The position numbers were made by a program, and so were the translations under genes. Below are positions 1 through 7,174 of a stretch of 13,647 nt of DNA, piece after piece. Each line of letters starts with the position of its first letter. Position 1 is the first letter of the stretch. This DNA is from VYFG01 sp964403545 (GTDB taxonomy: Bacteria; Pseudomonadota; Gammaproteobacteria; Arenicellales; Poriferihabitantaceae): the NCBI GenBank assembly GCA_964403545.1, contig CAYOGN010000222.1:1-13647 (forward strand), given 5' to 3'. Below the pieces are notes generated by a model that made no database searches, was not told the origin of the DNA, and saw only the letters and a list, made by a program, of their open reading frames with translations.

Positions 1-692
1 CCCATTCCCCCCGTATTGGGCCCGATGTCACCATCATATGCCGCCTTGTGATCCTGACTCGAGGCCATGGGTAATATGTCCCTGCCATCCACCACACAGA
101 TAAAACTTACTTCCTGTCCCGAGAGAAATTCCTCAATGACAACCCTGTTACCCGCGGCACCAAATACATTGTCCGCGAGCATATCCCGTATCGTTGCTTC
201 GGCGTGATCGCGATCCATTGCTATCACGACCCCTTTCCCGGCTGCCAGACCGTCAGCTTTAATAACAACAGGGAACTGCCCCAGATCAAGATAACTGATA
301 GCCGCATCCAGTTCAGTGAAGCTCCGGTAACTAGCGCTGGGAATCTCGTGTCTTGCGAGAAATTCCTTGGCATATGACTTCGAGCCTTCCAGTTGCGCTG
401 CTTTGGCAGACGGACCAAAGCAGGCGAGTCCGGCTTCCCGGAACTGGTCGCAAACGCCTGCAACCAACGGCGCCTCTGGACCGATGATTGTCAGTTCAAT
501 ATTCTCAGACTTTGCAAATGTAATTAAAGCCTCAATATCTGAAACTGCAATGTCAACGTTAGTGACCTTTTTCTCAACTGCAGTTCCTGCATTGCCGGGG
601 GCAACGTATACGGCGTCGACCAGAGGTGAGCAGGCAGACTTCCATGCAAGCACATGCTCTCGACCACCACTCCCTACAACCAAAACTTTCAT
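1..692 (-). CDS. purD: Phosphoribosylamine--glycine ligase (GARS), N-terminal part; gene runs off the window edge
   Basis: This enzyme joins 5-phosphoribosylamine and glycine with ATP to make glycinamide ribonucleotide, the second step of cytoplasmic de novo purine synthesis. About 230 of the usual ~430 residues are present, in one unbroken frame. The start reads MKVLVVGSGGREH, the typical PurD opening with its nucleotide-type glycine loop. It is followed by IIGPEAPLVAG, CFGPS, the ATP-grasp segment VIKADGLAAGKGV, and SSQDHKAAYDGDIGPNTGGMG at the cut edge. The ATG is preceded by AACAGGAA, a close and modest ribosome binding site. The 72-base gap to the upstream gene, with a weak promoter-like pair in it, leaves open both read-through from purH and a start of its own. 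Identification is firm; only the C-terminal half is missing because of the window. Confidence 0.97.
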   Translation of the reverse strand, partial: MKVLVVGSGGREHVLAWKSACSPLVDAVYVAPGNAGTAVEKKVTNVDIAVSDIEALITFAKSENIELTIIGPEAPLVAGVCDQFREAGLACFGPSAKAAQLEGSKSYAKEFLARHEIPSASYRSFTELDAAISYLDLGQFPVVIKADGLAAGKGVVIAMDRDHAEATIRDMLADNVFGAAGNRVVIEEFLSGQEVSFICVVDGRDILPMASSQDHKAAYDGDIGPNTGGM

Positions 693-718
693 TTCCTGTT
701 AATGTTTATTGTCACACC

Positions 719-746
719 AATATACTGCCAATATGAAAGAACACAA
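719..746 (-). promoter_or_regulatory. Weak candidate sigma70 promoter for purD, with a phased direct repeat
   Basis: On the minus strand TTGTGT (741-746) and TATATT (719-724) are separated by 16 bases. The -10 is a good match to TATAAT and the -35 is poor. Two copies of ATATTGG (728-734 and 717-723) lie 11 bases apart, one helical turn, and the downstream copy overlaps the -10. No PurR-type operator is recognisable. This rests on pattern alone. Confidence 0.22.
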
Positions 747-764
747 ACCCTTTAAAGACAAATA

Positions 765-2066
765 TCAGTAATTAACAATTTGCAGGATGTCGTCGTTTGT
801 CTTTTCGACACCATCCGCACCCATAGAAACAAATACAAGACGTCCTGGTTCCTGTTCAATGAATATTGGATTGCCCCAGGCATCAAGAATCTTTTCAGCG
901 TCAGATTTCTGCATCAATGAAGCAAGGGTACTGGAAATCACCGCCTCATTTCCCGCCCCAATGATTACTTTAACGCTGGTAGCAAGTGCTCCCAGTGCTT
1001 TTGAGGTTTTGGCCAGTTGAGAGTCGGCCACGCCAATATCGGTCAACAAGCTTCCATCACCTCGCATCTGGCTGATTCCATTTTGTGATGTACCGTACTG
1101 ATCGTTGTATGCTTGCAGAAACTCGGTTGCGATCCTGTTACTGGCAAACATGGAAATGGTGATGGTAAGGCCGATTCCTGCCCACAGGGCCAATTTGCTG
1201 ACACCCCCCTTTTTGATCAGATAATCCTGCTTTTGCTCTGCTGTATCTTCAGGACTCAGCCTCATGACGTGGCGTGCGGTATGTCTGAAATATAGATAAT
1301 TCGCACATAGAGGCCATACCAGACCAAATACCACCCACAACAGTGATGGTCTGGTCAACGACATTAGCAGCATCGTGCTAACCTGATTGGCAATTGCCCA
1401 GAACCACATTTTGCGATAAAGCGCCCAAAAGAAAAACGCAAACAAAGCAGGCCAATGCCAGCTCACCCGGAATTTCGGATGCCTGATCGTTCCCAGTTTT
1501 CTGAATCTTGCTATGTAATAATTTGCATTGGGTCCGATAAAACGAACGATTTCCGTTGTTCGGGATCGCTTCAGTTTTTCTCTACTCTCGCTGTATTCTT
1601 CTTCAACACTTTCATCATCACTGGACTCGTTCACGGTTCCTTCTTCATCTCCTACAGAATAAGAAAACCCGCTGTCCGCTTCTTTGCGTACAAAACTATA
1701 GCCACAATTGTCACAGCTCTGACAATCGCTATCGCATTCCTCATGACAATGGGGACAAATAATACCGGAGATTTGTTCAGTATTACTCTGTGAATGGAGT
1801 TCTTCCTCAACCAGCGCAAGCTTCGGTTGCTGAATCAATTTAAGCTTGCACTGTGCACCGGCGTTGCGAACAGCACGACATATTTTTTCTGCTTCAGTAC
1901 GGCCATACTGTTTTTTCAATGCAACTGCCTGACCATTCAACAACTTTTCCATGTAAGATGGTTTGGAATGAAATAGCGTACTCAATTTCCTGATGACCTG
2001 CTCACGATCTTCATCTGGCAAAACGGTACCGCTTAAAACTACCTTGTATTTAGTGATTTCTGGCAT
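765..2066 (-). CDS. Multidomain membrane protein: zinc ribbon, DUF2628-like region and GspG-like C-terminus
   Basis: No established function. Domains in order: residues 6-77 look like a small alpha/beta domain (KYKVVLSGTVLP at its start, then a helix and GAQCKLKL). C104-x2-C107 and C118-x2-C121, with extra cysteines at 111 and 115, form a zinc ribbon. Residues 130-165 are an acidic Ser/Glu linker. About 196-270 resembles DUF2628: aromatic membrane segments, the LYRKMW motif and an ending NYLYFRHTARHVMRL. A further membrane segment covers about 289-308. Residues 340-430 end with DAWGNP (395-400), SMGADG (414-419) and TNDDI (423-427), which resembles the C-terminal half of the type II secretion major pseudopilin GspG. 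The ATG lies 24 bases after the purH stop with a poor ribosome binding site. It sits between purH and purD, probably cotranscribed, with no purine-related feature. I infer an inner-membrane protein with a cytoplasmic N-terminus and perhaps a periplasmic C-terminus. Confidence 0.85.
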   Translation of the reverse strand: MPEITKYKVVLSGTVLPDEDREQVIRKLSTLFHSKPSYMEKLLNGQAVALKKQYGRTEAEKICRAVRNAGAQCKLKLIQQPKLALVEEELHSQSNTEQISGIICPHCHEECDSDCQSCDNCGYSFVRKEADSGFSYSVGDEEGTVNESSDDESVEEEYSESREKLKRSRTTEIVRFIGPNANYYIARFRKLGTIRHPKFRVSWHWPALFAFFFWALYRKMWFWAIANQVSTMLLMSLTRPSLLWVVFGLVWPLCANYLYFRHTARHVMRLSPEDTAEQKQDYLIKKGGVSKLALWAGIGLTITISMFASNRIATEFLQAYNDQYGTSQNGISQMRGDGSLLTDIGVADSQLAKTSKALGALATSVKVIIGAGNEAVISSTLASLMQKSDAEKILDAWGNPIFIEQEPGRLVFVSMGADGVEKTNDDILQIVNY

Positions 2067-2090
2067 GAAAAATACCGTAGTTTCTCGTCT

Positions 2091-3668
2091 CTAGTGTCTG
2101 AAATGACGCATGCCGGTGAATACCATCGCCATTTTGTGTTCATTGGCCACCTCGATTACATCAGTATCCCGCAAGGATCCGCCTGGCTGGATAACAGCAG
2201 ATATACCCATTTCCGCCGCAATGTCCAAACCATCCCGAAACGGAAAAAAAGCATCTGAAGCCATCACTGCACTGGAAAGGCTTAGTCCCGCATGCTCCGC
2301 TTTTATTGCGGCAATCCTGGATGAATTCACTCGGCTCATCTGACCCGCCCCAACACCCAGAGTCATCAAATTGTTGGCATAGATAATTGCATTCGATTTA
2401 ACAAACTTGGCAACTTTCCAGGCAAAAATCAGGTTCTCCATCTGTTCATTGGTGGGCGTTATGGCGGTGACAACTTTTAGGTTATCGTATAATGCCTGGT
2501 CAGACTCCTGAACCAGAAGACCTCCGGTGACACGCTTGAAATCAAAATGAATGCTGGATTCATTCCATTGACCGCAGATTAATACCCTGACGTTTTCTTT
2601 TTTCTGCAGAATCTGTCTTGCATTTTCTGAAACGGACGGCGCGACGATCACTTCGACAAATTGCCTTTCCATAATGGCTGCAGCGGTTTCCTCCTGCAAC
2701 GCACTATTGAATGCAATAATTCCCCCAAAGGCAGATTCCGGATCGGTGCTGAAAGCCTGTCCATACGCTTCAAGCTGACTCCCCGCTACCGCAACTCCGC
2801 ATGGGTTTGCATGCTTCACAATTACACATGCGAAATCCTGGTTAAATTGTTTGACGCATTCAAGGGCGGAATCTGTATCGGCTATATTGTTGTATGACAG
2901 ATCCTTACCCTGGATTTGTTCTGCGGCGGCGACAGTCGCAATATCAGAGCCTGAATTTCCATCTGATTCAACGTAAAATGCAGCTGCCTGATGCGGGTTT
3001 TCCCCATACCGCATTGATTGTCGCTTGAGATATTGTGTATTCCATGTTCTGGGAAATCTTTGCTCACTATCATTCGTCAACTGAGCACCTAAATAACCGG
3101 CAATTGCGCCGTCGTACCTCGCAGTATGCTCGAACGCTTTTACCGCAAGGTCAAACCGGACAGCAGAATCTACCTGATTTCCATTTTGATCCATTTGATC
3201 CAGTACCCTGGAGTAATCCTGCTGATCAACTACGACCGTTGCATGGGCATGGTTTTTTGCTGCAGCCCGTAGCATGGCGGGGCCACCGATATCGATATTT
3301 TCAATGGCATCTGACAAACTACAATTATCCTTTTCTATTGTTTTTTCAAAGGGATACAAATTCACAACCACCAAGCCAATGGAGCAAATTCCGTTTTCAA
3401 GCATTGCTTCATCGTCCTTTCCGGGTCGCCCCAGAATTCCACCGTGAATGATCGGATGGAGCGTTTTTACCCGGCCATCCATAATTTCATTGAATCCGGT
3501 GTGTTCACTGACCTCTTTCACATCGACGCCATTTTCCTGCAGCAGACGCGCGGTACCACCGGTAGATAAAATGGTAATTTTCCGTTTCTGCAGGGCACTG
3601 GCGAACGCTACCACTCCCGACTTGTCTGAGACACTGATCAAGGCCGTCTCGATTTGATTCGTTTGCAT
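2091..3668 (-). CDS. purH: Bifunctional AICAR formyltransferase / IMP cyclohydrolase
   Basis: This enzyme catalyses the last two steps of IMP synthesis: AICAR is formylated with 10-formyl-tetrahydrofolate and the product FAICAR is cyclised. At 525 residues it is full length (E. coli ~529). Residues 1-150 are the MGS-fold cyclohydrolase domain (ALISVSDKSG, LSTGGTA at 34-40, GRVKTLHP near 65-72, NLYPFEKT, NIDIGGPAMLRAAAKN). The rest is the formyltransferase domain, with RYGENPHQ (220-227), the catalytic Lys-His pair in VKHANPCGVA (K285, H286), FGGIIAFN and KSNAI. The ATG is preceded by TAGGAG seven bases upstream, and that site overlaps the fis stop codon, so translation may be coupled to fis. 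The purD partner follows only after an inserted gene. No missing key residues. Confidence 0.98.
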   Translation of the reverse strand: MQTNQIETALISVSDKSGVVAFASALQKRKITILSTGGTARLLQENGVDVKEVSEHTGFNEIMDGRVKTLHPIIHGGILGRPGKDDEAMLENGICSIGLVVVNLYPFEKTIEKDNCSLSDAIENIDIGGPAMLRAAAKNHAHATVVVDQQDYSRVLDQMDQNGNQVDSAVRFDLAVKAFEHTARYDGAIAGYLGAQLTNDSEQRFPRTWNTQYLKRQSMRYGENPHQAAAFYVESDGNSGSDIATVAAAEQIQGKDLSYNNIADTDSALECVKQFNQDFACVIVKHANPCGVAVAGSQLEAYGQAFSTDPESAFGGIIAFNSALQEETAAAIMERQFVEVIVAPSVSENARQILQKKENVRVLICGQWNESSIHFDFKRVTGGLLVQESDQALYDNLKVVTAITPTNEQMENLIFAWKVAKFVKSNAIIYANNLMTLGVGAGQMSRVNSSRIAAIKAEHAGLSLSSAVMASDAFFPFRDGLDIAAEMGISAVIQPGGSLRDTDVIEVANEHKMAMVFTGMRHFRH

Positions 3669-3677
3669 CTCTAACTC

Positions 3678-3956
3678 CTATTCACTCATGCCGAAACACC
3701 GAAGTTTCTTTCGGAGCGTATTGCGGTTTATTCCAAGTACCCTTGATGCCTTACTCTGATTATTTTCACAATAGTTCATCACCACTTCGAGCAATGGTTT
3801 TTCAACCTCTTGTATCACCATCTGATAAACGTTAATCGCTTCTTCACCGTTCAAATCTTTGAAATATCTGGTAATTGATTTGTTGACACAATCCGCCAGC
3901 TTGTTATTTTTCTTGCGTATTTTTTTGCTCTTCTGGATATTTCCTGTTTCAATCAA
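3678..3956 (-). CDS. fis: DNA-binding protein Fis (TTG start)
   Basis: Fis is a small homodimeric nucleoid protein that bends DNA and regulates rRNA and many other promoters. The conserved C-terminus is clear: RYFKDLNGE, VEKPLLEVVM and the helix-turn-helix QSKASRVLGINRNTLRKKL at residues 67-85, ending FGMSE. There is no ATG close to the expected N-terminus; the longer reading from ATG at 4040 would give 120 residues, about 22 more than E. coli Fis (98). A TTG at 3954-3956 gives 92 residues, has AGAAGG six bases upstream, and overlaps the dusB stop as TTGA, a common coupled stop/start. I therefore choose TTG. The N-terminal region before the core is short and lysine-rich (KSKKIRKKNNK), unlike the E. 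coli beta-hairpin arm, so inversion-stimulating activity may differ. dusB-fis is the usual arrangement in Gammaproteobacteria. Confidence 0.93.
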   Translation of the reverse strand: MIETGNIQKSKKIRKKNNKLADCVNKSITRYFKDLNGEEAINVYQMVIQEVEKPLLEVVMNYCENNQSKASRVLGINRNTLRKKLRCFGMSE

Positions 3957-4942
3957 ACCGGGGCCTTCTGTATACTGTTGGTTAAATTTAGGTAGAAATC
4001 TGATACCAGACGGGCTTGCAAAGCAGGTGATTCGGTGCAATTGAATGCACTACGAAGATTGCCTGAATCAGGGTAATTTTTCGTGTACCATTTTATATGT
4101 TTTCTGGCTATTCTCACACCCCGCCCGGTTCCATAAAATTGATAAATTGCATCGAGGTGCTCCAGTACGATCTCACGCTGGAATGAAATATCCGGTGACT
4201 TTGGCCTCAGACCAGTAGCGAAAAATTGCGCGAGCTGGCCCGGAAACCAGGGGGCACCATGAGCGCCTCTGCCGATCATCAGACCATCGGCACCGGTATA
4301 ATTTATTGTTTTACGGGCACTGTCGAAATCCGAAATATCGCCATTGGCAAATACCGGTATTGACACCGCCTGACAGATCGATCTGATCGTATTAAATTCT
4401 ACCCTGCCCTTGTACTTGCACGCCCGTGTACGACCATGGACTGCCAATGCGCTGATACCGGCAGACTCAGCTATTTTCGCAATTTGGACCCCGTTACGAA
4501 ACTGTGCTGAGACACCGGTACGCATCTTCAGTGTGACAGGAACCGTTACCGCTTTCACCACGGTTTCAAGAATTTTCAACACCCGGGATTCGTCAGCGAG
4601 TAGTGCTGAGCCCGCATACCGTTTGCAAACTTTTTTTGTCGGGCAGCCCATATTAATATCAATGATTGAGGCACCCTGATCAACATTGTAGCGTGCAGCA
4701 TCTGCCATTACCTGGGGATCCCATCCCACAATCTGAATTGATCGCGGTGTCGGCTCTTCCCTGTGGACACCTCGCAGCCTGCTTTTGGTAGTGCCTCGCA
4801 AGGACGGATCCGACCCCAACATTTCTCCCACCACATAACCCGCACCAAGCTTCCTGCACAGTCTTCTGAAAGGCAGGTCGGTTATCCCCGCCATCGGCGC
4901 CAGAGCAATATTGTTATCCAGCTGGAAATCACCTATTTGCAT
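3953..4942 (-). CDS. dusB: tRNA-dihydrouridine synthase B
   Basis: DusB is an FMN- and NADPH-dependent enzyme that reduces specific uridines in the tRNA D-loop (U17 in E. coli). The protein is a TIM barrel followed by a helical tRNA-binding domain. Visible motifs are LAPMAGITDLPFR (14-26), IIDINMGCPTKKV with the likely catalytic Cys100, VTLKMRTG, LAVHGRTRACKYKG, VFANGDI, GADGLMIGRGAHGAPW and the tail RGVRIARKHIKWY. The open frame extends to an ATG at 4993, which would add 17 residues and overlap the upstream gene by 47 bases. The ATG at 4942 aligns with the E. coli N-terminus (MRIGQYQL / MQIGDFQL) and lies four bases after the upstream stop, so it is preferred; this gives 329 residues. The stop overlaps the fis start. 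Confidence 0.96.
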   Translation of the reverse strand: MQIGDFQLDNNIALAPMAGITDLPFRRLCRKLGAGYVVGEMLGSDPSLRGTTKSRLRGVHREEPTPRSIQIVGWDPQVMADAARYNVDQGASIIDINMGCPTKKVCKRYAGSALLADESRVLKILETVVKAVTVPVTLKMRTGVSAQFRNGVQIAKIAESAGISALAVHGRTRACKYKGRVEFNTIRSICQAVSIPVFANGDISDFDSARKTINYTGADGLMIGRGAHGAPWFPGQLAQFFATGLRPKSPDISFQREIVLEHLDAIYQFYGTGRGVRIARKHIKWYTKNYPDSGNLRSAFNCTESPALQARLVSDFYLNLTNSIQKAPV

Positions 4943-4946
4943 CTTG

Positions 4947-6224
4947 TCATGACTCTCGCACAATGTTGACAACAAACCCCACAGCCTTTTCATGGGGGTG
5001 ACTAAGATCGAATACTACGGATCCAACAACACGAGGTTCAAGCTGATTTGGCTGATCTTGACCGAGATAGGCTTCCGGTTCGAATTTACGTCTGCCAACC
5101 ACCCGGCCTACACGATCGGTAAGGGTCAAACGCAGATCGGGATATTGTTGGGCAAATTCAGCCTGGTTTAACAGTTTAACAGTAATCCGGAGTGCGCCCG
5201 GTTCCTGAGGATGCAAATCGATACGGGTGTTGGTGATAGTGAAGCGAAAAGGATCACGTCTGGCAGGCAACTCACAGTTCGCAACCTTGCAGAACATACT
5301 TAAAGCGGGGCGATATTTTTCGTCCTGAGCATATTTTTCAACATAATAGTGTTTGATCTGCAATCCCAATAACATCACGAATCCCAGACAAATAAAAAAC
5401 CAGAATATGCCCATAATCGGGTTGGGACGGTCGACAATATACTCGTCCACGCCATTCATATTTATCGAACCGGGTCGGGCATCTCCGGATTCCAATTGGC
5501 CGGGAGAAGTCAGGAATGGATTTTTCTCCAGTAACGAGTCAGGTTCCGCATTAAACCAGTTGCCAATGGTTGCATCTGTAGCCAAATCAATTTTTGGCTC
5601 TGAAAATTCGGATTCTGGTTCACTTGATTGCCTCTCTATACTGGTATTGAGAACTGCCTGATCAAGACCTGTTTCGCAATCCAATTCAGGATATGCCTCT
5701 AATTTAACCTCAGTTTCAAGCTCTGATTCTGTCTCAGAATCAATCTCATGATTTACTGCTAATTCTTTTTCTTCGTGTTCAGATAGTCTTCGCGTAACAG
5801 CAGTATCTGTCTCATCAGCAATCCTTATCTGATCGTCCTCGTCCACCGCCAAAGGTTCAAAATATGGAGCCGTAGGCTGGTCACTGACTGAAGGACTGGA
5901 TTGTTGCGACTGCCCGTTCTCGATTTCGGGAACTTGTAGCGAACCCGGTGCTGATAAAAATTGAACCGGATCGATGGTCTGATCAATATCCTGAATGCTA
6001 TCTTCGTGCGCAACACGGGAACGAAAAGTACCGCCCTCATCCTGAACCACAGCATGATCATTGGCATTGAAAATTTCTCTGCAATTACCACAACGTACTT
6101 CACCTTTACAGATGAGCAGTTTGTCCTGACTAATACGAAATACAGCGATACAAAACGGACAGCGGGTAAATTGAATCGACTTCTTTACCACAGGGACATC
6201 ATTGATGATTGGTTTGTCGCTCAC
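4947..6224 (-). CDS. MJ0042-type zinc-ribbon, single-pass membrane protein with DUF3426 domain
   Basis: Function unknown, but a protein of this type is a regular member of the prmA-dusB neighbourhood in Gammaproteobacteria. The N-terminus has a zinc finger with C22-x2-C25 and C45-x2-C48, the MJ0042-like pattern. Residues about 120-215 are a long, low-complexity acidic linker rich in Glu, Asp and Ser. One membrane helix covers about 268-288 (MGIFWFFICLGFVMLLGLQI). Residues about 300-425 fit DUF3426, including the pair C311/C316 in FCKVANCELP. The likely topology is zinc ribbon and linker in the cytoplasm and DUF3426 in the periplasm. The start is GTG, seven bases after the prmA stop, and TAGG of that stop region serves as ribosome binding site. 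The acidic linker was probably gained by expansion; codon use looks like the neighbours. Confidence 0.88.
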   Translation of the reverse strand: MSDKPIINDVPVVKKSIQFTRCPFCIAVFRISQDKLLICKGEVRCGNCREIFNANDHAVVQDEGGTFRSRVAHEDSIQDIDQTIDPVQFLSAPGSLQVPEIENGQSQQSSPSVSDQPTAPYFEPLAVDEDDQIRIADETDTAVTRRLSEHEEKELAVNHEIDSETESELETEVKLEAYPELDCETGLDQAVLNTSIERQSSEPESEFSEPKIDLATDATIGNWFNAEPDSLLEKNPFLTSPGQLESGDARPGSINMNGVDEYIVDRPNPIMGIFWFFICLGFVMLLGLQIKHYYVEKYAQDEKYRPALSMFCKVANCELPARRDPFRFTITNTRIDLHPQEPGALRITVKLLNQAEFAQQYPDLRLTLTDRVGRVVGRRKFEPEAYLGQDQPNQLEPRVVGSVVFDLSHPHEKAVGFVVNIVRES

Positions 6225-6231
6225 TATTGGC

Positions 6232-7137
6232 CTATTTACGTAATGACTGCGGGTTCAGAAACCCGGTGGAGTTTCGAGTGCCGACCAACAAAATCCAGTC
6301 CTGTTTTTGCAAACGGTTAAAGCGGAATTCACTGGCGTAGTGCCTTCGCACTCGCTGCTCCTGATGAGCAAGAATACCGCAAAGCAGCAATATGGTACCG
6401 GGTTTTGTCAGCAACAATATCTCCTCGTAAAGTGTGATCAGGGTATCAGCCAAAATATTGGCAATGACCAGATCACCAGGGACAGTATCTATTAGATCGG
6501 GAAAATCGACACAAAATCTTGATTCCACGTGGTTGATTTCAGCATTCTTTATGGATGCTTCTATAGACTTGGGGTCGACATCAATCCCGATGGCTTTATC
6601 TGCACCCAGGGCCAGCGCTGCGATTGCCAGTATTCCCGAACCACAACCGTAATCAATTACCGTTTTTCCAGACAACGTGCTGTTGGAAAGATATTCGAGA
6701 CACAAGCGAGTCGTCGGGTGAGTTCCGGTACCGAAGGCAAGACCTGGATCAATAATCAAATTGATTGCTTCCGGTTCTGGTGGCTGCATCCAGCTCGGAC
6801 ATACCCAAAGGTCTGTCCCGACTCTTACCGGCCTGAATTGCTTCAACCAGCGCCGTTCCCAATCCTCATCTACGATCTCAGAGAATAACGGCGGTTGATT
6901 CAAGGTATAGTTCGACAACCCCATACGCAGAGATTCCTGGCAAGATTCACCTTCAAACAATGCGGTCAGTTTTTGAACTTCCCAGGTGGGTTGCAATGGT
7001 ACAGCAGCGTCATAACATTCATCGTCATCGTCAGCGCTTTCAAAGGTAACAGAGAACGCTCCCTGTTCAGTAAGGTAATCCGAAACATAGTCAGCTTGAT
7101 TCCTGTCCACAGTCAGACTTACCTGAAGAAAGAACAC
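6232..7137 (-). CDS. prmA: Ribosomal protein L11 methyltransferase
   Basis: PrmA trimethylates ribosomal protein L11 at several positions using S-adenosylmethionine. The 301-residue product matches the family length (E. coli 293). An N-terminal substrate-recognition domain (opening FFLQVSL, comparable to E. coli PWIQLKL) is followed by DWERRW (92-97), DPGLAFGTGTHPTT (130-143), the SAM-binding loop VIDYGCGSGILAIAAL (160-175), GIDVDP and ANILADTL. The start is GTG; no ATG fits the N-terminal alignment. The ribosome binding site is poor, and the hairpin filling the accC-prmA gap lies just upstream, so translation may depend on coupling or on RNA structure. The C-terminal tail after LLVGTRN is a little longer than in E. 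coli. Confidence 0.97.
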   Translation of the reverse strand: MFFLQVSLTVDRNQADYVSDYLTEQGAFSVTFESADDDDECYDAAVPLQPTWEVQKLTALFEGESCQESLRMGLSNYTLNQPPLFSEIVDEDWERRWLKQFRPVRVGTDLWVCPSWMQPPEPEAINLIIDPGLAFGTGTHPTTRLCLEYLSNSTLSGKTVIDYGCGSGILAIAALALGADKAIGIDVDPKSIEASIKNAEINHVESRFCVDFPDLIDTVPGDLVIANILADTLITLYEEILLLTKPGTILLLCGILAHQEQRVRRHYASEFRFNRLQKQDWILLVGTRNSTGFLNPQSLRK

Positions 7138-7143
7138 TAGTGG

Positions 7144-7171
7144 TCCAACCCATCAATCATTATGCGTTGGA
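7144..7171 (-). promoter_or_regulatory. Hairpin filling the accC-prmA gap
   Basis: The complementary arms TCCAAC (7144-7149) and GTTGGA (7166-7171) are followed inward by a single mismatch (7150 against 7165) and three further pairs (CAT/ATG), with an eight-base loop. The structure takes up most of the 37-base gap between the accC stop and the prmA GTG and covers the place where a ribosome binding site would lie. There is no T-tract, so it is not a standard terminator. It could be a processing site or a control on prmA translation; that is inference. Confidence 0.4.
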
Positions 7172-7174
7172 GCA

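Noticed and set aside
3953..4993. Longer dusB product starting at ATG 4993
   Set aside because: It would overlap the upstream gene by 47 bases and add 17 residues absent from E. coli DusB; ATG 4942 matches the family N-terminus.
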